Part shown: piece by piece, positions 1 to 5,083 of the stretch
Position numbering within the stretch: the first letter of the stretch is position 1
How the letters are laid out: every line of letters starts with the position of its first letter
Notes under the pieces: generated by a model
Seen by the model: the letters and a program-made list of their open reading frames with translations, nothing else
Database searches by the model: none
Told to the model about the DNA's origin: nothing
Source: an uncultured Lachnospiraceae bacterium
GTDB lineage: Bacteria > Bacillota > Clostridia > Lachnospirales > Lachnospiraceae
Direction of reading: 5' to 3'
Length of the DNA stretch: 5,083 nt
Assembly: GCA_900555195.1 (NCBI GenBank)
Contig: USKC01000244.1
Span: 1-5,083 of the forward strand
Position numbers and translations under genes: made by a program

Positions 1-505
1 AATCACTCTTCCCGATATTCTTTAAAGAATGGAACTCATCCGCATAAATTTCCCCCTGAAGACGCCCTCCTTCGCAGCAAACAAATTCCCGCTGTTCCTT
101 ATCAGGCTCTTCTAAAACCGGCACCAGACTACGGCCAAAATATTTCATCCGCATGCTCTACTGCCAGTTCCGGGTATTGCCCGGCCAACAAATCATTGCG
201 CCCGTTCATCCAAACATAATACCCTGCCTGCTTTAACTGGCTGAACAGACTGCTTTCTCCCGGATGCAGCAGATATGCCATTGTCCGATGCCCATGTACA
301 TGGGGATAGAGCCCGGTAAAAAACTGCAGCGACTGGGCACACAGACCGGATTCTGGCAAAACGCATTTCCAAATGATACCGCCTCTGTCCGGGCGAACGA
401 ATCTAAAAACGGTGTTTGAGCCACAGCATTTCCCAAATGTCCCAGGCTATCCGCCCTCATCTGATCCGGGTTAAAAATAATAATATGCGGTTTTTTGGTT
501 TCCAT
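1..505 (-). pseudogene. Sulfatase remnant (frameshifted, internally deleted, runs off the left edge)
   Basis: This is the wreck of a type I sulfatase, a family that hydrolyses sulfate esters on sugars or aryl groups. The likely start is the ATG at 505-503 (METKKPHIIIF), preceded by GAGAGGG. Frame 1 keeps the metal-site strand NPDQMRADSLG (Asp14) and FCQNPVCVPSR, where Cys55 of C-V-P-S-R would become formylglycine. After CSF the frame breaks in a run of six T (318-323 on the plus strand, as A). Seven T would restore SFFTGLYPHVHGHRTM, which continues in frame 2 through AGYYVWMNGRNDL to DEIFWP and a TAG at 131-129. A third frame then reads YFGRSLVPVLEE and FVCCEGGRLQGEIYADEF and stays open to the left edge. 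In relatives as I remember them, the FGRSLLPLL...CEGGR block lies some 200 residues further on, so the middle, with the second metal site, seems deleted. Sequencing error could explain the T-tract shift but not the missing middle. No promoter of its own is obvious. Confidence 0.85.
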
Positions 506-525
506 CTGCCCTCTCTTCCACATCA

Positions 526-557
526 GCCCATTCCCAGCATCCGCTCCGGGAATGGGC
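526..557. other. Perfect 10-bp stem-loop between alaS and the sulfatase remnant
   Basis: GCCCATTCCC (526-535) and GGGAATGGGC (548-557) are perfect inverted arms around a 12-base loop. The hairpin begins about 24 bases after the alaS stop codon and ends about 20 bases before the sulfatase start. On the gene strand no T run follows it (TGATGTGG), so it is not a standard intrinsic terminator for alaS. On the plus strand it is followed by AATTTT, which would suit a weak terminator for opposing transcription. It may protect the alaS 3' end or partly end transcription. The structure is seen directly; its function is inferred. Confidence 0.6.
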
Positions 558-580
558 AATTTTCGGGAACTCTGCCCAAA

Positions 581-3229
581 CTACAAAGAAGCTTTCAGCT
601 GTCCTTCCAGCACCTTCGCAGTCTCCGCGATCGCCTGGGCGATTCCGGCAGGGTTCTTGCCTCCCGCCTGCGCCATATTCGGGCGTCCACCGCCGCCTCC
701 TCCTACGAGAGCGGCAATTCCCTTGATCAGGTTGCCCGCATGGGCACCTTTGGCCATCGCTTCCTCTGTAGCCATCGCCACCAGGTTCACCTTGCCGTCC
801 TTCTCAGATGCAAGGACAATCACACCTTCACCCAGCTTCTCCTTCAACTGATCGCCTAATTCTCTCAAGCCGTTCATATCCACGCCGTCCGCGCGCGCTG
901 CCAACAGACGGACGCCCTCCACTTCCTGAACCTGATCCATTACATTTCCGAGCGCATCCCGCGCCGCTTTGCTCTTCAGAGATTCATTCTCTGCGCTCAG
1001 CCGCTTCACCTCAGCCATCAGGTGTTCCAGCTTCTCCGCAAGTCCGGCCGGTGTGGCCTTTACAATTCTCGCCGCCTCTTCCAGCCGCGCTTCCTGCTCT
1101 GCATAGTATGCAAACACACCCGGCCCGGTAAGGGCTTCGATCCTCCTCACGCCAGCAGCCACACCACTTTCTGACAGAATCTTAAACACCGCAATATCGC
1201 CTGTATTCGCCACATGCGTTCCGCCGCACAGCTCCGTGGAGAAATCTCCCATCTTCACGACTCTCACCGTATCGCCGTACTTCTCTCCGAACAGGGCCAT
1301 TGCTCCGGTCTTCTTCGCCTCTTCCAACGTCATGACGCTGGTTTCAACCGGAAGATGCGCTGCAATTTCATCATTTACGATCTGCTCAACCTTCTTCAGC
1401 TCTTCCTGCGTCATGGCTGAGAAATGGCTGAAGTCGAAACGCAGACGCCCGGCATCCACATAGGAGCCTGCCTGTTCCACATGGGAACCCAACACCGTAC
1501 GCAGCGCTTTCTGAAGCAAATGGGTAGCGCTGTGATTCTTACAGGTATCCGCTCTCTTCTTCGCATCCACAACGAGTTCAACCTGATCGCCCATGCGCAG
1601 CATGCCTTTAGTCATCTTCCCCACATGTCCGATCTTGCCGCCAAGGAGATGAATGGTGTCCTGCACTTCAAATTCCCCTTCTGCGGTGCGGATAACTCCC
1701 GTGTCGCCGCACTGGCCGCCCATCGTTCCATAGAAAGGGGTCTGCCGGGTGATGATGGTGCCGCTTTCCCCGTCCGTCAGGGCTTCCACCACCTCATCTT
1801 CCGTTGTCATCGCCGTGATGGCAGATTCCCATGCCAAGCGGTCATAACCTACGAATTCAGAAGTAATGGCCGCGTCGATCTGCTCATAGACAGTGGCGTC
1901 CGCTCCCATATAGTTGGTGACCTTTCTTGCAGCACGGGCTTTTTCCTTCTGCTCAGTCATGCACTTGGCAAATCCGTCCTCGTCCACACCAAAGTGCTTC
2001 TCTTCCAGGATTTCCTTGGTCAGATCCAGCGGGAACCCATAAGTATCATAGAGGCGGAACGCATCCTCACCGGAAAGCTCCGTCTTGCCGTCCTTCTCCA
2101 TCTGGGCGGAAAGTTCGGAGAGGATTCCAAGCCCCTGGTCAATCGTTTTGTTGAACTTCTCTTCTTCCTGAGAAAGCACCTTAAAGATAAAGTCCTTCTT
2201 TTCCTCCAGCTCCGGATATCCGTCCTTGGATTCTTCGATGACGGTGGCGCTTAATTTTGCAAGGAAACGGCCTTCGATTCCAAGGAGACGGCCATGGCGG
2301 GCCGCCCGGCGGATCAGACGGCGCAGGACGTAGCCTCGTCCCTCGTTTGTAGGCATAATTCCGTCAGAGATCATAAAAGTCGTGGAACGGATATGGTCAG
2401 TAATCAGACGAATAGAGACATCCTGCTCTTCATTCTCCTTATAGGTCACCTTGGCAATCTCACAGACCTTGTTCCGCAGGGCTTCTATGGTATCTATATC
2501 GAAGATAGAATCCACCTCCTGTACCACTACTGCAAGACGCTCCAGCCCCATACCGGTGTCAATATTCTTATAATCCAGCTCTGTATAATTTCCGTTTCCG
2601 TCATTGTCAAACTGGGTAAATACGTTATTCCACACTTCCATATACCGATCGCAGTCGCAGCCTACGGTACAGTCTGGTTTTCCGCAGCCGAACTTCTCCC
2701 CGCGATCGTAATAAACTTCGGAACAGGGACCGCAGGGACCTGCCCCATGCTCCCAGAAATTATCTTCCTTTCCAAAGCGGAAGATGCGCTCGGGTGCGAT
2801 TCCGATATCTTTATTCCAGATCTCAAAGGCTTCTTCATCATCCAGGTAGATAGAGGGATAGAGGCGATCCGGTTCCAGGCCGATCACTTCCGTAAGAAAT
2901 TCCCAAGTCCACGCGATGGACTCTTTTTTAAAATAATCTCCAAAGGAAAAATTGCCCAGCATTTCAAAGAATGTACCGTGGCGGGCTGTCTTTCCTACTA
3001 TCTCAATATCTCCAGTGCGGATACACTTCTGGCAGGTTGTCACTCTTTTTCTCGGCGGAACCTCAGCTCCTGTAAAGTACGGCTTTAAGGGAGCCATACC
3101 AGAATTGATCAAAAGCAGACTCTTGTCATTGTGAGGCACCAGAGAAAAACTCTTCATTGCCAAATGTCCTTTGCTCTCAAAAAATTCTAAAAACATTTTA
3201 CGAAGTTCATTTACTCCATATTTCTGCAC
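581..3229 (-). CDS. alaS: Alanyl-tRNA synthetase (AlaS), 882 aa
   Basis: This cytoplasmic class II synthetase charges tRNA-Ala with alanine using ATP and hydrolyses mischarged Ser- or Gly-tRNA-Ala. The N-terminal catalytic domain opens with QKYGVNELRKMFLEFF. Motif 2 is around FFEMLGNFSFGDYF (residues 87-100) and motif 3 is GMGLERLA (226-233). The editing domain has its zinc ligands in NHSATH (His566, His570) and CGGTH (Cys668, His672), at almost the same positions as in the E. coli enzyme. A charged, probably coiled-coil stretch (about 725-775) leads into the C-terminal DHHA1/C-Ala domain, with six glycines at 843-848 and RPNMAQAGGKNPAG. The length matches the family (E. coli has 876). I chose the GTG start because a perfect AGGAGGT lies 9 bases upstream and the protein then begins like its relatives. 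An ATG at 3253 would add only MKTGGNNN, encoded by the ribosome binding site itself. A four-cysteine insert (Cys182, 187, 191, 193) may bind metal. Ile77 replaces what I recall as a conserved Asn. Confidence 0.98.
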   Translation of the reverse strand: MQKYGVNELRKMFLEFFESKGHLAMKSFSLVPHNDKSLLLINSGMAPLKPYFTGAEVPPRKRVTTCQKCIRTGDIEIVGKTARHGTFFEMLGNFSFGDYFKKESIAWTWEFLTEVIGLEPDRLYPSIYLDDEEAFEIWNKDIGIAPERIFRFGKEDNFWEHGAGPCGPCSEVYYDRGEKFGCGKPDCTVGCDCDRYMEVWNNVFTQFDNDGNGNYTELDYKNIDTGMGLERLAVVVQEVDSIFDIDTIEALRNKVCEIAKVTYKENEEQDVSIRLITDHIRSTTFMISDGIMPTNEGRGYVLRRLIRRAARHGRLLGIEGRFLAKLSATVIEESKDGYPELEEKKDFIFKVLSQEEEKFNKTIDQGLGILSELSAQMEKDGKTELSGEDAFRLYDTYGFPLDLTKEILEEKHFGVDEDGFAKCMTEQKEKARAARKVTNYMGADATVYEQIDAAITSEFVGYDRLAWESAITAMTTEDEVVEALTDGESGTIITRQTPFYGTMGGQCGDTGVIRTAEGEFEVQDTIHLLGGKIGHVGKMTKGMLRMGDQVELVVDAKKRADTCKNHSATHLLQKALRTVLGSHVEQAGSYVDAGRLRFDFSHFSAMTQEELKKVEQIVNDEIAAHLPVETSVMTLEEAKKTGAMALFGEKYGDTVRVVKMGDFSTELCGGTHVANTGDIAVFKILSESGVAAGVRRIEALTGPGVFAYYAEQEARLEEAARIVKATPAGLAEKLEHLMAEVKRLSAENESLKSKAARDALGNVMDQVQEVEGVRLLAARADGVDMNGLRELGDQLKEKLGEGVIVLASEKDGKVNLVAMATEEAMAKGAHAGNLIKGIAALVGGGGGGRPNMAQAGGKNPAGIAQAIAETAKVLEGQLKASL

Positions 3230-3238
3230 GTTGTTATT

Positions 3239-3245
3239 ACCTCCT
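3239..3245 (-). promoter_or_regulatory. Ribosome binding site of alaS (decides the GTG start)
   Basis: Read on the minus strand this is AGGAGGT, a full match to the anti-Shine-Dalgarno sequence, followed by AATAACAAC (9 bases) and GTG CAG AAA TAT. It lies inside any longer reading frame beginning at the ATG at 3253. That is the main reason to place the alaS start at 3229. Confidence 0.88.
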
Positions 3246-3277
3246 GTTTTCATCCTTGGTCCTTTTTCCGGAGTTCT

Positions 3278-3290
3278 ATATGAATCATAT
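3278..3290. promoter_or_regulatory. 13-bp perfect palindrome in the alaS leader (possible operator)
   Basis: ATATGA-A-TCATAT is a perfect inverted repeat around a single central base. It falls about 23-35 bases downstream of the transcription start predicted from the promoter at 3320-3348. Part of it (AATCATATC, 3283-3291) is repeated exactly at 3319-3327 over the -10 box, 36 bases away. This arrangement could be a repressor site, but it is AT-rich and could arise by chance. No binding protein can be named from sequence alone. Confidence 0.3.
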
Positions 3291-3319
3291 CCTGTCGGAC
3301 GCAATATTTTCTGTCGTTA

Positions 3320-3348
3320 ATCATATCATAGGATAACGCCTATTTCAA
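3320..3348 (-). promoter_or_regulatory. Sigma-A-type promoter for alaS overlapping the end of rnhA
   Basis: On the minus strand, TTGAAA (3348-3343; 5 of 6 to TTGACA) is followed after exactly 17 bases by TATGAT (3325-3320; 5 of 6 to TATAAT). The -35 box is formed by the last two sense codons of rnhA. Transcription would begin near 3313, giving an alaS leader of about 84 bases. That is too short for a T-box riboswitch, and no T-box consensus is visible. alaS could then be transcribed alone as well as by read-through from rnhA. Confidence 0.6.
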
Positions 3349-3828
3349 GCCAAATTCTTGCACCGTGTCTTCGATGAGATCCCCGGAATCAGCGGCCTGG
3401 GTGGCCAAAAAGTCACATCTCTCATTCTCCTCATGGCCGTTGTGGCCTTTGACCCAGATGAATGTTACCTGGTGAGGCTCCTTTGCTTTTAACAGCCGTT
3501 TCCAAAGGTCCACATTTTTTACGGGTTCATTCTTTCCCCGTTTCCAGCCCTTTTTCAGCCAGCTGTCAACCCAGTGCTGATTGAAGGCATCCACCAGGTA
3601 TTTGGAATCTGAATACAGTTCCACCCGGCAGGGACGGTTCAGCGCCTCCAGGCCTGCAATGGCAGCCATCAGCTCCATCCGGTTATTGGTGGTTCGCTTA
3701 TATCCCTGGGAGTATTCCCGCTTGTGAAGCTGTCCCTTACTGTCTGTATAGTGAAGGACTGTCCCGTATCCTCCCGGCCCGTCAGGGTTTCCTCTGGCGG
3801 ATCCGTCTGTATATATTTTTACTAACAT
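3340..3828 (-). CDS. rnhA: Ribonuclease HI, 162 aa
   Basis: RNase HI cuts the RNA strand of RNA:DNA hybrids, removing R-loops and primer remnants, and acts in the cytoplasm on the chromosome. The single RNase H fold is complete. IYTDGSARGNPDGPGG carries catalytic Asp8, TTNNRMELMAA carries Glu52, YSDSKY carries Asp74, and the end of NERCD is Asp139. His129 in WVKGHNGHEEN is the usual proton shuttle. The basic handle of classical bacterial RNase HI is present (WLKKGWKRGKNEPVKNVDLW, about residues 90-109) and there is no extra N-terminal hybrid-binding domain. The length is normal (E. coli has 155). The ATG at 3828 overlaps the stop codon of the upstream MutS-like gene by 7 bases (ATGTTAG), so translation is probably coupled. 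alaS follows 110 bases after the stop, with its own promoter across the junction. Confidence 0.97.
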   Translation of the reverse strand: MLVKIYTDGSARGNPDGPGGYGTVLHYTDSKGQLHKREYSQGYKRTTNNRMELMAAIAGLEALNRPCRVELYSDSKYLVDAFNQHWVDSWLKKGWKRGKNEPVKNVDLWKRLLKAKEPHQVTFIWVKGHNGHEENERCDFLATQAADSGDLIEDTVQEFGLK

Positions 3829-5083
3829 TGCCCCTCCTCTTTTTTCACAGGAGCCCAGGCTCCCTTTTTCTCAAAAATTTCAGCCGCCCGTTTGGCGTTC
3901 TCTATTATCTTTTGGTCATAACCTATCATCTCAAGAAGCCGGATGGCATTTCTGGTGGTGGCCCGCCCCTTTTTCAGCAGATAGTTGAAGACTACATCGT
4001 GCTCCTTGACCTCTTCTTCAAAATGATAATTTGTGTACAGCGATTTTAGCATATAGGACAGCTCAATGTCATGAGTTGCCGCGAAGGAAAGGACGTGATC
4101 CCGGCACAGAGCTGCCAGAATATTGGAGGATGCAGCGATTCTCTCAATGGTATTCGTTCCCCTCAGCACCTCGTCAATCACACAGAGCAGCGGTGTAGTC
4201 TCCCGGGTGGCTTCTAAAATCCGGTTCAGGGACTTGATTTCCACAATATAATAGCTCTCACCGCTCTGCAGGTCATCCCTGAGTGCCATAGAAGTCATTA
4301 CCCGCAGATAGCAGCTTTTGTATTCTGTGGCTACACACAGTCCAATCGTCTGTGCCAGGATGGCATTCACGGCAACGTTCTTCAAAAACGTTGATTTTCC
4401 GGAGGCATTGGAGCCGGTAACCAGGGTTCCTCCTGCTACGGAAATACTGTTGGCAACCGGTTCTTTGATGAGAGGATGATACAGATTTGTCACCTCCATG
4501 GCGGCACGCTTCCCCGGCTCTTCAAACTGGGGGATACAGGTATAGGGCATAGCCTCCCGGAAAGAGGCCAAGGCGATGCAGCTGTCCAGAAACCCAAACG
4601 TCTCCATCAGTGTTTCCACCGCTCCAAAGTGTTTCTGAAGTTCTTTGAGCATACTGTTAAACTTTATCATGTCTACATGAAAGATCATGCGGATATAGTC
4701 CAGAATAATCGTCTCCAGGCCGCCGCCCGCGTCACTTCTGTTCATTACAAGCCCCGCCCCTCTGCTGAACTGCCCAAGTTCATTTCTGGCCCTTTTTATC
4801 CGCTCCAGATACTCCGACAGCTCCGGCATAGGAAGCTTAGAGGTTTCTTTTGCCGCTTCCAGGAGTCTCATAATGCTCCGGATGCAGGACAGATAGGTCT
4901 CGATCTCCTGTTTGCTGAAAAGATACTGAATCACATTAAAAACCATCATGCCCAGCATGAGAAAGACTCCATATTTTGGGATGACAATCATAACCAGAAT
5001 ACTAAGGATCATTAAAAGCGCACAGGCAATGTTCTTTCTTCTTTTATGTTCTTTGGCATCTGTGAGTACATACAGGGAATCTG
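3822..5083 (-). CDS. MutS-family ATPase with two N-terminal membrane segments (5' end beyond the right edge)
   Basis: This is the C-terminal 419 residues of a MutS-related protein; the frame is open to the right edge, so the start is missing. From the first visible full codon, residues 17-34 (NIACALLMILSILVMIVI) and 37-55 (YGVFLMLGMMVFNVIQYLF) are strongly hydrophobic and look like a membrane hairpin, preceded by the basic stretch KEHKRRK. A helical lever or clamp-like region follows. Then comes the MutS ATPase domain: Walker A GSNASGKST (Lys229), the segment LQSGESYYIVEIKSLNRIL, Walker B LLCVIDE (Asp303, Glu304) with LRGTNTIER, and the switch histidine in AATHDIEL (His337). Walker A differs from the GPNMGGKST of true MutS. 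With membrane segments where clamp domains would be expected, this is not the classical mismatch-recognition protein, and it shows no C-terminal Smr nuclease as in MutS2. I recall a poorly characterised family of about 600 residues with this layout in Clostridia. The substrate is unknown. The gene overlaps rnhA by 7 bases. Confidence 0.9.
   Translation of the reverse strand, partial: DSLYVLTDAKEHKRRKNIACALLMILSILVMIVIPKYGVFLMLGMMVFNVIQYLFSKQEIETYLSCIRSIMRLLEAAKETSKLPMPELSEYLERIKRARNELGQFSRGAGLVMNRSDAGGGLETIILDYIRMIFHVDMIKFNSMLKELQKHFGAVETLMETFGFLDSCIALASFREAMPYTCIPQFEEPGKRAAMEVTNLYHPLIKEPVANSISVAGGTLVTGSNASGKSTFLKNVAVNAILAQTIGLCVATEYKSCYLRVMTSMALRDDLQSGESYYIVEIKSLNRILEATRETTPLLCVIDEVLRGTNTIERIAASSNILAALCRDHVLSFAATHDIELSYMLKSLYTNYHFEEEVKEHDVVFNYLLKKGRATTRNAIRLLEMIGYDQKIIENAKRAAEIFEKKGAWAPVKKEEGQC
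3831..3839 (-). promoter_or_regulatory. Ribosome binding site of rnhA, inside the MutS-like gene
   Basis: On the minus strand GAGGAGGGG precedes the rnhA ATG, with AGGAGG ending 4 bases before it. It is made of the last codons of the upstream gene (the Glu-Glu-Gly region), so ribosomes finishing that gene end exactly on the rnhA start site. The spacing is rather short, which fits re-initiation after termination. Confidence 0.75.

Noticed and set aside
554..577. GGGCA...TGCCC short inverted repeat just after alaS
   Set aside because: It has only 5-bp arms and competes with the much stronger 10-bp stem at 526-557.
416..859. Plus-strand open frames across the alaS end and the sulfatase start
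   Set aside because: They span the gap and two minus-strand genes, and their translations are low-complexity shadows of the AlaS C-terminus.
1424..2254. Long plus-strand open frame (276 codons) opposite alaS
   Set aside because: It lies wholly antisense to a certain alaS gene, has no family-like motifs, and is explained by codon bias of the coding strand.
2294..3088. Second long plus-strand open frame (264 codons) opposite alaS
   Set aside because: It is antisense to the conserved catalytic domain of AlaS and its translation shows no recognisable domain.
3230..3339. T-box riboswitch upstream of alaS
   Set aside because: The gap to rnhA is only 110 bases, too short for a T-box leader, and no T-box antiterminator consensus is visible.
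4476..5015. Plus-strand open frame of 179 codons opposite the MutS-like gene
   Set aside because: It is a shadow of the MutS-like reading frame with no supporting motif.
3822..5083. Classical MutS or MutS2 mismatch/recombination gene
   Set aside because: The Walker A sequence differs, membrane-like segments lie ahead of the ATPase domain, and no Smr domain follows it.

Overview
The window looks like a core-genome stretch from a Gram-positive, gut-type Clostridia, most likely Lachnospiraceae. I infer this from the style of the AlaS protein (a cysteine-rich insert followed by DRYMEVWNNVFTQF), from strong AGGAGG-type ribosome binding sites, and from the neighbourhood. No taxonomic search was possible. 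Every real gene lies on the minus strand, so transcription runs from right to left.

In order of transcription the layout is as follows. (1) 5083-3822 is the C-terminal part of a MutS-family ATPase with two apparent membrane segments; its start lies beyond the right edge. (2) 3828-3340 is a complete ribonuclease HI, rnhA, whose start overlaps the end of the MutS-like gene by 7 bases. (3) A promoter-like pair (TTGAAA, 17 bases, TATGAT) overlaps the last codons of rnhA and leads into a leader of roughly 84 bases. (4) 3229-581 is a full-length alanyl-tRNA synthetase, alaS, probably starting at a GTG 9 bases after a perfect AGGAGGT. (5) A 10-bp perfect stem-loop sits just after alaS. (6) 505 to the left edge is a decayed sulfatase gene. 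It keeps the CVPSR active-site region and a C-terminal piece, but has a frameshift in a T tract and apparently a large internal deletion.

The MutS-like protein and RNase HI look translationally coupled and could both act on nucleic-acid structures (branched DNA, RNA:DNA hybrids), but that link is inference. alaS is essential housekeeping and seems able to be transcribed both by read-through from rnhA and from its own promoter. The leader is too short for a T-box riboswitch. The sulfatase would have needed a formylglycine-generating enzyme to be active, and in its present form it should not give a working enzyme.

I see no mobile element, CRISPR array, tRNA or rRNA. Nothing here clearly amounts to a new biological system. 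The points most worth checking are the membrane-anchored MutS-like/RNase HI pair, the alaS leader with its palindrome, and the sulfatase remnant.
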